This document shows, piece by piece, positions 27,344-34,619 of a DNA stretch of 34,619 bases. Position 1 is the first letter of the stretch, and each line of letters begins with the position of its first letter. The notes below the pieces were generated by a model. The model was not told the origin of the DNA. It did no database searches and saw nothing but the letters and a program-made list of their open reading frames with translations. The position numbers and the translations under genes were made by a program. Source of the stretch: Ruminococcaceae bacterium UBA2656 (lineage in GTDB: Bacteria; Bacillota; Clostridia; Oscillospirales; Acutalibacteraceae); NCBI GenBank assembly GCA_002359465.1, contig DENA01000017.1:4747-39365 (forward strand). The letters are read 5' to 3'.

Positions 27344-27503
27344 TATCATATTCCGACACTCTTCACACAGCCATCACATAAAATTTATAAAATAGCATGG
27401 AATCATTCAAAAAATGTTTACATTCCGCGGGCGGCTTATTGCTAAAATAAAATGGCATACTGCGGGCTTATACAAAATCAGGAAAACAACAGGAGGGATC
27501 TGC

Positions 27504-28490
27504 ATGATTGAGGTGAAAAACCTCTCAAAGCGCTACGGTCAGAACGTCGCTTTGGACAACATCAGCTTCTCGGTTGAAGAAGGAACGGTCGTCGGTTTCT
27601 TAGGGCCGAACGGCGCGGGAAAGTCAACCACCATGAACATTATTACCGGTTATCTGTCCGCCGGCTCCGGCTCTGTCACGGTCGGCGGCTACAGCACGCT
27701 GGACAATCCCAACGAAGTGAAAAAGCTGATTGGCTACATGCCGGAAATGCCGCCGCTTTACCCGGATATGACGGTGAAAGAGTATCTGAACTTTATGTAC
27801 GACCTGAAAAAGGTGACGCTTCCGCGCGAAAAGCACATCCGTGAGATCTGTACGCTGACGAAAATCAGCGAGGTGTATGGCAGGTTGATCAATAACCTCA
27901 GCAAAGGCTATAAACAGCGCGTCGGTTTTGCGCAGGCGCTTTTGGGCAACCCTCCCGTCCTGATTCTTGACGAGCCCACCGTGGGACTTGACCCCAAGCA
28001 GATTATTGAAATCCGCAGCCTGATTCAGAATCTGGGCAAAAAGCACACCATTATTTTAAGCTCCCACATTTTGCCCGAAATACAGGCGATCTGTGAGCGC
28101 ATCATCATCATCAACAAGGGTCGGCTTGTCGCGGACGGCACGCCGGAAAACCTTTCGCAAAGCCTGAGCGCCGACCATAAGCTGATTGTGCGCATGGAAG
28201 GAAACGAGAACGACATCAGGAACGCCCTGAAAAGCGTTAAGTTTGTAGAGACTGTGCAGAGCTGCGGCGAAAAGGAACCGGGCGTTTTTGAGTACGAGGT
28301 GGAGGCCCGCGGCGGCCGCGACTTGCGGCGCGAGATTTTCAGGGCTGCCGCGGCAAAAAATTATCCGATTCTGTCCATGTCCAACACCGGACTCTCTTTG
28401 GAGGACGTCTTCCTGCGTCTGACCAGCGCATCCTACATTAAGGATAATACCGTCATTGAAAACAGTACGGAAGGAGAGGAAGAAGAATGA
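27504..28490 (+). CDS. ABC transporter ATP-binding protein (GldA-like)
   Basis: Cytoplasmic ATPase of an ABC-2 type transporter. It has 328 residues: Walker A GPNGAGKS (34-41), signature LSKGYKQR (132-139), Walker B VLILDE (152-157), and a SSH switch. The Q-loop reads GYMPE, as usual in the Gld/Nos-type exporters. The frame is open upstream, but the ATG at 27504 has GGAGGG ahead and begins MIEVKNLSKRYG. A C-terminal extension of about 100 residues follows the ATPase core. It overlaps the permease start by four bases. Confidence 0.94.
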   Translation: MIEVKNLSKRYGQNVALDNISFSVEEGTVVGFLGPNGAGKSTTMNIITGYLSAGSGSVTVGGYSTLDNPNEVKKLIGYMPEMPPLYPDMTVKEYLNFMYDLKKVTLPREKHIREICTLTKISEVYGRLINNLSKGYKQRVGFAQALLGNPPVLILDEPTVGLDPKQIIEIRSLIQNLGKKHTIILSSHILPEIQAICERIIIINKGRLVADGTPENLSQSLSADHKLIVRMEGNENDIRNALKSVKFVETVQSCGEKEPGVFEYEVEARGGRDLRREIFRAAAAKNYPILSMSNTGLSLEDVFLRLTSASYIKDNTVIENSTEGEEEE

Positions 28491-29191
28491 AAGCAATTAC
28501 AAAAAGGGAATTAAGGGCATATTTTACCTCCCCTATCGGCTACGTCTGCATCGCCATGATTCTGGCGCTGTACGGATATTACTTTTTTCAGGTGCTGATG
28601 CTGCGCTCCTCCTCCTATATTTCCAATGTGTACAGCACCATGTTTATCTGGAGCATGATGATCATCCCGATTATCACGATGCGCAGCTTCAGTGAGGAAA
28701 TGCGCAACCGCACCGATCAGGCCCTGCTGACCGCGCCGGTCGGCGTCACCGCCATTGTCGCGGGCAAATTTTTAGCCGCGCTGGCCGTGTTTGCCATTGC
28801 AATGGTCGGCACGCTGATTCCCGTGGCCGTGATCGCGCTTTTTTCCGCGCCGGAGTGGGCGCTGATTTTCGGGAACTTCTTCGGTTCCCTGCTGTTCGGC
28901 GCGGGTATGATCGCTATCGGCGTGTTTATTTCCTCGCTTACGCAGAGCCAGATCGTCGCCGCCATCGGCACGTTCGGCATTTCCATCCTCCTGCTGGTGG
29001 TTGACCAGCTTACCGGCCTTGTGAGCAATCCGGTCGCCGTCAAGCTGATCGGGTGGCTTTCGTTCAACACACGGTACCAGCCTTTTACCAAAGGAATTTT
29101 CGATATTTCAAGCATTGTTTTCTTTCTGAGTGTGATTGCGGTCTTTATTTTCCTGACCGCCCGCAAGCTTGAAAGCAGAAGATGGAGCTAG
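28487..29191 (+). CDS. ABC-2 family permease (GldF-like)
   Basis: A 234-residue integral membrane protein with about six hydrophobic segments, beginning MKAITKRELRAYFTSPIGY, the usual start of GldF/NosY-type permeases. It pairs with the ATPase gene it overlaps (ATGA). Substrate unknown. Confidence 0.92.
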   Translation: MKAITKRELRAYFTSPIGYVCIAMILALYGYYFFQVLMLRSSSYISNVYSTMFIWSMMIIPIITMRSFSEEMRNRTDQALLTAPVGVTAIVAGKFLAALAVFAIAMVGTLIPVAVIALFSAPEWALIFGNFFGSLLFGAGMIAIGVFISSLTQSQIVAAIGTFGISILLLVVDQLTGLVSNPVAVKLIGWLSFNTRYQPFTKGIFDISSIVFFLSVIAVFIFLTARKLESRRWS

Positions 29192-29202
29192 GGGGTATGA
29201 AA

Positions 29203-30846
29203 ATGAATAAGGATAACGATAAAGAGATACGGAAGCTGACACCGGACGCCGAAACCGGCGCGGAAAAAGAGGAAGAAACCGGCACGCCGGAAACAGAAGA
29301 GAAACCGGAAAATGCCGGCGCGGAAGCCGCGGAGAGCAGAAAATCCGGGGGCGAATTCGGGACAAAGGTAAAGGAATACACTCAAAGCGTCAGGTTCCGC
29401 CGCGGCGGAATATCCACCGCGTTTACGGCGGGTTTTCTGGTTGTGGTCGTGCTGGTCAATATCATCGTCAGCGTGCTGGCACAGCGGTATCCGTCCATGA
29501 ATGTGGATTTGACGAAAAACAAGGTCAATACCCTCTCCACACAGGCTTCTGAAATTGTCGCCAAGGTGAAAATACCGACAACCATTTATATCATGGCGAC
29601 TGAAGCGCAAACCAAAGGCGACCAGCTTTTATCGGAATACGGCATCAAGTACAGCCAGGTAGGCGAGCTCGCTGCAAAAATTGCCGAGAAAAATTCCAAT
29701 ATCAAGGTGCAGTACATGGACCTTGATAAAAATCCGACCTTTGCAAACACCTATAAAACGGATAACCTTGTCGCGGGAGACGTGCTGATCAAAACAGATA
29801 AACGTTACCGCGTTCTCACTTACACCGACCTGTTTAACGTGCAGTACGGTTCAGACGGAAGCACAACCGAAACCTATTCCATGGTGGACAGCGCGCTTGC
29901 TTCCGGCCTGAATTCCGTGATTTCAGATACGGTTTCGCTCGCCGCGTTCGATACGGGCCACAGCGAACAGATGGACGTGACGACCTACAAAAAACTGCTG
30001 GGCAACAACAGCTTTGAAACCAAGGATTTCAACCTGCTGACGGACGCGATTCCCCAAAACAGCCGCCTGATTGTTCTGGGATGCCCGGCAACCGATTACA
30101 CCGACGCGGAACTGACAAAGCTGGATGATTTTCTGAGCAGCGCAGCCATTCCGGGCGACCGCTCCCTGCTCGTCACTTTCCATCCCAGCCAGCAGTCCAT
30201 GCCGAAGCTTTCCGCTTTTCTGAAGGAATGGGGCATCGAAGTGCCGCAGGCGGTGGTTGTGGAAGGCGACCAGAGCAAATATTACACCAACGACGCAAGC
30301 TATATCCTTTCCAATCTCCAGACCACACTGAGTCTGGGTGGAAAGTCGGACTACGGCTATTTTACGACCCCGCAGTCCAACCCGGTAAACCTCCTGTTTG
30401 AGACAAAGGGTACCAGAACCACCTATTCCCTTGCAAAATCCAACGATACCTGCTACCTTGTCGACAACAACACGAAAGAGGGCGATAATCCGCAGAAGGC
30501 CGCCTACAATACGGCGGTGCTTTCGCAGGATACGGTAAAATCGGGAGCGAAGGAATACAAGGCGAATGTCATCGTTCTGGGAAGCACAACCATGTTCAAC
30601 GCGGAAATTCTGGGCGCGAGCACCTTTGGGAACGCCGCGTATCTGGTGGACCTCTCCCGTTACGCAACAGGAACCACCAACGCCGCCACCGCCATTACGG
30701 AAACTTCCGTACAGACGAATGTTTCCGATATCACCCTGAGCGCCGCCATGAGCACCCTGCTGGGCCTTGGCGTGTTCACTCTTCTGATTCCCCTGCTGAT
30801 TGTCATTGCCGGCATTTGTGTGTACCGCAAGAGGAGGCACCTGTAA
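29203..30846 (+). CDS. GldG-like ABC auxiliary protein
   Basis: A 547-residue protein. Residues 1-50 are acidic and low-complexity (Glu/Thr/Pro/Ala), followed by a membrane segment at about 72-93. A large extracellular region of the GldG/ABC-auxiliary type follows (FDTGHSEQMD, LTDAIPQNSRLIVLGCP). A second membrane segment near the C-terminus ends in YRKRRHL. Start: ATGs at 29182, 29197 and 29203 are in frame; only 29203 lies 7 bases from the GGGGG site, so I choose it. The partner of the ATPase and permease is probably this protein. Confidence 0.88.
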   Translation: MNKDNDKEIRKLTPDAETGAEKEEETGTPETEEKPENAGAEAAESRKSGGEFGTKVKEYTQSVRFRRGGISTAFTAGFLVVVVLVNIIVSVLAQRYPSMNVDLTKNKVNTLSTQASEIVAKVKIPTTIYIMATEAQTKGDQLLSEYGIKYSQVGELAAKIAEKNSNIKVQYMDLDKNPTFANTYKTDNLVAGDVLIKTDKRYRVLTYTDLFNVQYGSDGSTTETYSMVDSALASGLNSVISDTVSLAAFDTGHSEQMDVTTYKKLLGNNSFETKDFNLLTDAIPQNSRLIVLGCPATDYTDAELTKLDDFLSSAAIPGDRSLLVTFHPSQQSMPKLSAFLKEWGIEVPQAVVVEGDQSKYYTNDASYILSNLQTTLSLGGKSDYGYFTTPQSNPVNLLFETKGTRTTYSLAKSNDTCYLVDNNTKEGDNPQKAAYNTAVLSQDTVKSGAKEYKANVIVLGSTTMFNAEILGASTFGNAAYLVDLSRYATGTTNAATAITETSVQTNVSDITLSAAMSTLLGLGVFTLLIPLLIVIAGICVYRKRRHL

Positions 30847-30847
30847 G

Positions 30848-32293
30848 ATGAAAACCAGCACAAGAAATTTAGTGGTTGTCGCCGGATGCATTGTGGTGCT
30901 GGGCGGAGTGGCCGCCGCGCTGCTGACGACGGGTAATAAGGGCCAAACCGCTTCCTCCGAAGCCTCCGCATCTACGATTGAGCTTGTTTCCAAAACAAGC
31001 CAGGACATTGTTTCCATGTCCGTAAAAAACAGGAAGGGAAGCTATACGCTCATCCCTGTTGAAAAGAAAGCGGTCGGTTCCTCTTCCGCGTCTTCAACTG
31101 CGGCGGCGGACATTACCTATATGGTGAAGGAGCTGGGCGGCGTGCCCATCAACAGCTCCGCCGCCGCGCAGGTGGTGCAGAACGGGTTCAGCCTTGTCGC
31201 CACAAAAAATCTGGGGACGGTCAGCAATCTGGACGAATTCGGCCTGAAAGACCCCCAGGCGACGGTGGAAGTCTCCTTCAAGGACGGCAGCACCTACAAT
31301 TATAAAATCGGAAACGCCTCCGCGACGGACAGCAGCGCGTATTATATGTGCGGCGAAGATTCCGACAATGTTTACATCGTCAGCATCGACGGCGGGATTC
31401 TGGAAAGCAGGAATTATTTCGTCAGCAGGGAAATTCTTGCCATTACCAGCAGCAGCGGCGTAAACGATTTTGCCAAAATCACCCTGAGCGGAACCAATTT
31501 CCCGCAGCCGATTACCGTGGTGAAAAGCGGTTCAGCGGGCGTGATTACCTCGCCGGTCAGCGCGCAGACGGATACCGAAAAGCTCGGCGCAGTGGAAACC
31601 GCGCTGACCACCCTGACCGCGGACTCCGTGGAAGCGGTCAATCCAGACGCCGCGGCGCTCAAGACCTATGGGTTTGACAAACCAGCGGCGGTCGCCGAAT
31701 TTACGGTCAACAAGGGGAACTATAAGCTGCTGGTCGGCGCGCGGAAGGATACCGGCTATTATGTAAAGCTTGACAAGGTGGACGCGGTGTATCTGGTAAA
31801 AGCGGAAAGCGTTGACGCGTGGGTAAAGACGAACGCGTTCGCGCTTCGCAGCAAAACGCTTCTCGTTCCGGATATCGCGGCTGTGAAGTCGCTTTCCGTG
31901 GACGCGGGCGGCACGGTTCAGACTTTTGCCGTCGCCAGAACCAAAGATGAGAAGAAGTCCACGGAGGACAAAATTCAGTACGCTTATCAGGTGACGGGGG
32001 CCGGGAACAAAAAACTGGATTACGAGAAAGATTATACAGCCTATTTTGATCGGGTCACCGGGGTGCAGCTTCTGGAGGCCGCAAGCACAAACCCAAGCGG
32101 GACGCCGACCCTGAAGCTGGAATACACCTATTTTGACCAGAGCGGAACCGACACGGTTGCTTTCTACAAAAACGGTGACCGGCTTTACCTTGCGGCGGTA
32201 AACGGTTCGGTTTACGGCGTTGTAACGGAAGACGATGTACAGAAAATCATCAGCGGCGCCAAGGCTTTGCAGGCCGGGGAAACGGTCTCCTGA
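30848..32293 (+). CDS. DUF4340-family extracytoplasmic protein
   Basis: A 481-residue protein with one N-terminal membrane anchor (about 8-27), a Ser-rich linker and a long extracellular part. The repeated FGLKDPQATVEVSFKDG and YGFDKPAAVAEFTV segments are typical of DUF4340 repeats. GGAGG lies 10 bases before the ATG; the stop of the GldG-like gene is one base upstream. DUF4340 genes commonly follow gldG-like genes. The role is unknown. A strong terminator closes the operon. Confidence 0.88.
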   Translation: MKTSTRNLVVVAGCIVVLGGVAAALLTTGNKGQTASSEASASTIELVSKTSQDIVSMSVKNRKGSYTLIPVEKKAVGSSSASSTAAADITYMVKELGGVPINSSAAAQVVQNGFSLVATKNLGTVSNLDEFGLKDPQATVEVSFKDGSTYNYKIGNASATDSSAYYMCGEDSDNVYIVSIDGGILESRNYFVSREILAITSSSGVNDFAKITLSGTNFPQPITVVKSGSAGVITSPVSAQTDTEKLGAVETALTTLTADSVEAVNPDAAALKTYGFDKPAAVAEFTVNKGNYKLLVGARKDTGYYVKLDKVDAVYLVKAESVDAWVKTNAFALRSKTLLVPDIAAVKSLSVDAGGTVQTFAVARTKDEKKSTEDKIQYAYQVTGAGNKKLDYEKDYTAYFDRVTGVQLLEAASTNPSGTPTLKLEYTYFDQSGTDTVAFYKNGDRLYLAAVNGSVYGVVTEDDVQKIISGAKALQAGETVS

Positions 32294-32316
32294 GGCCGCA
32301 CTGATAATAAATATGG

Positions 32317-32354
32317 GGCCTCCTGTGCAGTGTGACTGCGACAGGAGGCCTTTT
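32317..32354 (+). terminator. Terminator of the ABC/GldG/DUF4340 operon
   Basis: Ten-bp perfect stem GGCCTCCTGT (32317-32326) with ACAGGAGGCC (32341-32350), extended by an inner GCAG/CTGC stem across a one-base bulge, then TTTT. Confidence 0.92.
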
Positions 32355-32413
32355 CCGCACCTTTTCAAATTTACCGTAAAGTGGTATCATAAGTAGTATT
32401 GAATACGGATTGA

Positions 32414-33694
32414 ATGAAAGAACAGGGAACTATGGAACTGATGATTGAAAAAATGAAACAGCAGGGCGAAAGCCTGATGAAAAACCTTACGGTTTTTTGC
32501 AAATGGATGCTGCTTTCCTGCCTGACCGGGCTGGCGGTGGGGCTGGTGGGCACCGCGTTTTATTTCGGGATGAAATACGTCACCGAATTCCGCACGGCGC
32601 ACAGGTGGATTGTCTGGTTCCTCCCGCTCGCCGGTATTCTGATCGTATTTCTTTACCGTGCCTGTAAAATTGAAAAGCCGCAGGGCACCGACCTGATTCT
32701 GCTCGCGGTGCGCTCGACGGAGCCGGTTCCGTTCCGGATGACGCCGCTGATTATCGTCTCCACCCTGCTCACCCACCTGTTCGGCGGCTCCGCCGGTAGG
32801 GAGGGCGCGGCGCTGCAGCTTGGCGGCAGCATGGGATTTCAGCTTGGCCGCGTTTTCCGGCTGGATGAAAAGGATCTTCATATTATGACCATGTGCGGCA
32901 TGAGCGCCGCTTTTTCCGCGCTGTTCGGCACGCCGATTGCCTCCGCGGTTTTCGCCATGGAGGTCGTCAGCGTCGGCATTATGTATTACGCCGCGCTGGT
33001 GCCCTGCGCCGCGGCTTCCATTGTGGGCGTTTCCGTCGCGCGGCATTTCGGCGCGGCGCCCACCGCTTTCCGCGTCAGCGGCGTGCCGGCCTTTGAACCG
33101 GCGGGATTTTTGCGGGTCGCCCTACTGGCCGTATTCTGTGCGGGAATCAGCGTGCTTTTCTGCTATCTGCTGCACAATACCGGGGCGCTTTATCAAAAAT
33201 ATCTTCCGAACCAATATTTGAGGGCCGCCGTGGGCGGCGCGCTGGTCGTCCTGCTGATGCTCGCTTACGGCACGGACTATCTCGGCGCGGGGATGAACGT
33301 GATTCAGTCTTCCATGGGCGGCACGGCAAAACCGGAGGCCTTTCTGCTGAAGATGCTTTTCACCGCGCTTACGCTTGGCGCGGGCTTCAAGGGCGGAGAG
33401 ATTGTGCCCTCCTTTTTCGTGGGCGCTACCTTCGGCTGTTTTGCGGGCGGGCTGATCGGGCTGAATCCGTCGTTCGGCGCGGCAATCGGCCTGATGTCCG
33501 TTTTCTGCGGCGTGACCAACTGCCCCATGACCGCGCTGATTATCAGCGTGGAGCTGTTCGGCGCGCAGGGCGCGGTGTTTTATCTGTTCGCCGCCGCCGT
33601 CAGCTATATGCTTTCCGGCTACACCGGTCTTTACAGCAGGCAGAAAATTATGTATTCCAAGTACAGGCCCGAATTTCGCGGTAATCAAGGGTGA
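32414..33694 (+). CDS. CLC-family ion channel/antiporter, possibly fluoride type
   Basis: A 426-residue integral membrane protein of the CLC family. The gating glutamate motif is GREG (128-131, Glu130) within HLFGGSAGREGAALQLGGS. In place of the usual GSGIP selectivity segment there is QGTDLIL (90-96). These features recall the CLC-F fluoride/proton antiporters, but the substrate call is inference. Several in-frame ATGs exist (32414, 32432, 32480) and no ribosome site is decisive; I give the longest. No fluoride riboswitch is seen upstream. Its last 10 bases overlap the convergent small gene. Confidence 0.88.
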   Translation: MKEQGTMELMIEKMKQQGESLMKNLTVFCKWMLLSCLTGLAVGLVGTAFYFGMKYVTEFRTAHRWIVWFLPLAGILIVFLYRACKIEKPQGTDLILLAVRSTEPVPFRMTPLIIVSTLLTHLFGGSAGREGAALQLGGSMGFQLGRVFRLDEKDLHIMTMCGMSAAFSALFGTPIASAVFAMEVVSVGIMYYAALVPCAAASIVGVSVARHFGAAPTAFRVSGVPAFEPAGFLRVALLAVFCAGISVLFCYLLHNTGALYQKYLPNQYLRAAVGGALVVLLMLAYGTDYLGAGMNVIQSSMGGTAKPEAFLLKMLFTALTLGAGFKGGEIVPSFFVGATFGCFAGGLIGLNPSFGAAIGLMSVFCGVTNCPMTALIISVELFGAQGAVFYLFAAAVSYMLSGYTGLYSRQKIMYSKYRPEFRGNQG

Positions 33695-33867
33695 TTTTCT
33701 TCGCCGTTCGTTTTGTCCCCATCCTTCCCGCATGTATTCAGCGCTGAGAGACTCGCTGTCTGTGCCATATATATTTCTTCTGTTTCCTGCTGAGCAATTT
33801 GCAGCTCATGGATTACAGACGTCACCTGATTAAACAGATGGTAATACATTTTTCTGTAGTCATTCAA
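33685..33867 (-). CDS. Small protein under XRE control, unknown function
   Basis: A 60-residue, mostly helical acidic protein starting MNDYRKMYYHLFNQVTSVI and containing QIAQQETEEIYM. The start is TTG, supported by AAGGAGGTG 10 bases ahead. It is transcribed from a perfect promoter at 33920-33948. Short proteins of similar sequence recur in clostridial accessory regions, as I recall; no function is known to me. It is divergent from the XRE gene and converges on the end of the CLC gene. Confidence 0.72.
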   Translation of the reverse strand: MNDYRKMYYHLFNQVTSVIHELQIAQQETEEIYMAQTASLSALNTCGKDGDKTNGEENHP

Positions 33868-33884
33868 TGCTAAATCACCTCCTT

Positions 33885-33942
33885 ATGGTAATGGTACCAT
33901 ATAGTACCATTACGAACAAATTATAGTACCATTTGATACCAT
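33885..33942. promoter_or_regulatory. Operator cluster of TACCAT repeats
   Basis: The 7-mer GTACCAT occurs at 33894-33900, 33904-33910 and 33926-33932, and ATACCAT at 33936-33942. They form two pairs, each with a 10-base period. The complementary ATGGTA occurs at 33885-33890 and 33891-33896, so 33891-33900 is the palindrome ATGGTACCAT. The cluster lies between the divergent genes and covers the minus-strand promoter. It is most likely the binding site of the XRE protein (inference). Confidence 0.8.
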
Positions 33943-33948
33943 TGTCAA
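33920..33948 (-). promoter_or_regulatory. Perfect consensus promoter of the small minus-strand gene
   Basis: Minus strand TTGACA (33943-33948), 17-base spacer, TATAAT (33920-33925). Both hexamers and the spacing are ideal. The spacer consists of two ATGGTA-type operator repeats, so a repressor there would block RNA polymerase directly. Confidence 0.88.
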
Positions 33949-33960
33949 GAGGTGAAAAAA

Positions 33961-34182
33961 ATGTTTTTTAAACGGATTGAGGATTTACGGATTGATAAGG
34001 ATAAAACGCAGCAACAAATTGCGGACATGCTTAACTGCAACCGGCAGGTGTATGCAAGGTACGAGAGAGGAATTCGGGAGATACCCGTTTCCATGCTGAT
34101 TGCACTCGCAAAATATTACCGTGTGAGCATTGATTACCTTACGGAATTGACAGACATAAGCAAGCCTTACCCTAGGAAGTAA
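33961..34182 (+). CDS. XRE/HTH_3 transcriptional regulator
   Basis: A 73-residue single-domain Cro/C1-type DNA-binding protein. The helix-turn-helix covers about residues 14-45 (KTQQQIADMLNCNRQVYARYE), followed by the family's usual IPVSMLIALAKYYRVSIDYL. A GTG three codons upstream is in frame, but the AGAGG site is 8 bases from the ATG at 33961. It is divergent from the 60-residue protein and probably represses that gene and itself through the TACCAT cluster. Confidence 0.9.
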   Translation: MFFKRIEDLRIDKDKTQQQIADMLNCNRQVYARYERGIREIPVSMLIALAKYYRVSIDYLTELTDISKPYPRK

Positions 34183-34216
34183 AAACAGATTTCTCGTATA
34201 TTTCGTCCATGAAGAC

Positions 34217-34352
34217 CATCCAGGCGCCTCATCGCATGAGGATGCTTTGGGGATGCTTGGGGGTGCAGGGGAATTTTATGGAACCCTCCCGCCGGGAATT
34301 TAAAATTCCCCTGCGCGTACTTTGCCTACTTTCGGACAAGACCGAAAGTAGG
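34217..34352. other. Three perfect hairpins in a gene-free stretch
   Basis: The stretch 34183-34430 has no gene. It holds three perfect inverted repeats: 34217-34222 with 34226-34231 (6 bp), 34265-34278 with 34301-34314 (14 bp, 22-base loop), and 34325-34335 with 34342-34352 (11 bp, 6-base loop). Direct repeats GGATGCTT lie between the first two. It could be a structured RNA or the remnant of a small mobile element; no known RNA family is recognised. Confidence 0.55.
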
Positions 34353-34400
34353 GGCCTGCCCAACTTGAGGGCGTAATCGTTTATATTAGAATCTGGTTAT

Positions 34401-34438
34401 AAAATTAAGAAGCCGCCAAAAGGCGGCTTCTTAATTTT
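34401..34438. terminator. Bidirectional terminator at the pilT end
   Basis: Perfect 17-bp stem (34401-34417 with 34422-34438) around AAAA. The GC part is GCCGCC/GGCGGC, and the outer part is TTCTTAATTTT on each strand. It overlaps the last codons and the stop of the pilT-like gene and can end transcription from both sides. Confidence 0.85.
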
Positions 34439-34619
34439 CCAGTTTCTTTTTCAGCGTCTCCGGGCTTGCGGCGTAGATCAGCGCGTTTTCCCTTGAAATT
34501 TTCCCCTCACGGTAAAGCCGGAAAAGGTCCGTGTCCATGGCGACCATGCCTTCGCCCGCGCCGGAATAAATCGCGTTGTCGATCTGGTGTACCTTGGACT
34601 CGCGGATCAGGTTGCGGAT
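34431..34619 (-). CDS. PilT-like twitching motility ATPase, C-terminal fragment
   Basis: The last 62 codons of a gene that enters from the right edge. The end reads LIRESKVHQIDNAIYSG, GMVAMDTDLFRLYREGKISRENAL, matching the C-terminus of PilT-type ATPases that retract type IV pili. The stop TAA lies in the terminator hairpin. The Walker motifs lie outside the window, so a PilB- or GspE-related alternative is not excluded, but the C-terminus favours PilT. Confidence 0.82.
   Translation of the reverse strand: MRNLIRESKVHQIDNAIYSGAGEGMVAMDTDLFRLYREGKISRENALIYAASPETLKKKLEN

Noticed and set aside
27324..27435. 13-base direct repeat TTCCGCGGGCGGC (27324-27336 and 27423-27435)
   Set aside because: One copy is a terminator arm and the other stands alone before the ABC gene. 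Two copies of a GC-rich 13-mer are weak evidence for an element.
32351..32413. Fluoride riboswitch before the CLC gene
   Set aside because: The gap after the terminator is only about 60 bases and contains none of the conserved crcB-motif segments.

Overview
The window is the chromosomal replication-origin region of a member of the Clostridia. Gene order around dnaA (rpmH, rnpA, yidD, yidC, khpB/jag, mnmE, mnmG, rsmG, noc, parA, parB on one side; dnaA, dnaN, S4 protein, recF, remB, gyrB, gyrA on the other) is the classic Firmicutes origin layout. The base composition is moderate to high GC, ribosome binding sites are strong GGAGG types, and TTG starts are frequent (noc, mnmG, gyrB and two small genes). 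This fits a mid-GC clostridium, perhaps Oscillospirales/Ruminococcaceae; the family is inference.

Layout. Bases 34-248 hold tRNA-Glu and tRNA-Met(CAT) on the minus strand behind a consensus promoter. Bases 498-4223 (minus) hold guaB, an acyl-ACP thioesterase and serS. Bases 4383-7076 (minus) hold the chromosome-segregation set parB, parA and a second ParB-family gene of the Noc type. There is a parS site between noc and parA, a second parS inside mnmG, and an exact Noc-binding sequence upstream of noc. Bases 7281-14113 (minus) hold rsmG, mnmG, mnmE, then khpB, yidC, yidD, rnpA and rpmH. Transcription diverges at 14114-14468. The dnaA-dnaN intergenic region (15783-16086) carries repeated TTTTCAACA nonamers and is the best oriC candidate.

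To the right (plus strand), dnaA, dnaN, the S4 protein, recF, remB, a zinc-ribbon membrane protein, gyrB, three consecutive small YcxB-like membrane proteins, gyrA and a lipoprotein form a dense, partly overlapping series. After a GC-rich hairpin repeat come a Nudix hydrolase and a small membrane protein. Next is a four-gene transporter operon (ATPase, permease, GldG-like protein, DUF4340 protein), ended by strong terminators. A CLC-family channel or antiporter follows.

The right edge is more accessory in nature. A divergent pair (a 60-residue protein and an XRE-type repressor) shares an operator made of TACCAT repeats that overlaps a perfect consensus promoter. Beyond it lies a 250-base stretch with three perfect hairpins and no gene, then the 3' end of a PilT-like ATPase gene.

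All genes on both sides of the origin point away from it except at the far right, so they are co-directional with replication. The most notable items are the Noc/NBS/parS layout, the non-canonical DnaA-box-like repeats, the YcxB trio inside the gyrase operon, the GldG-DUF4340 operon, the XRE switch, and a small family of GC-rich hairpin repeats.
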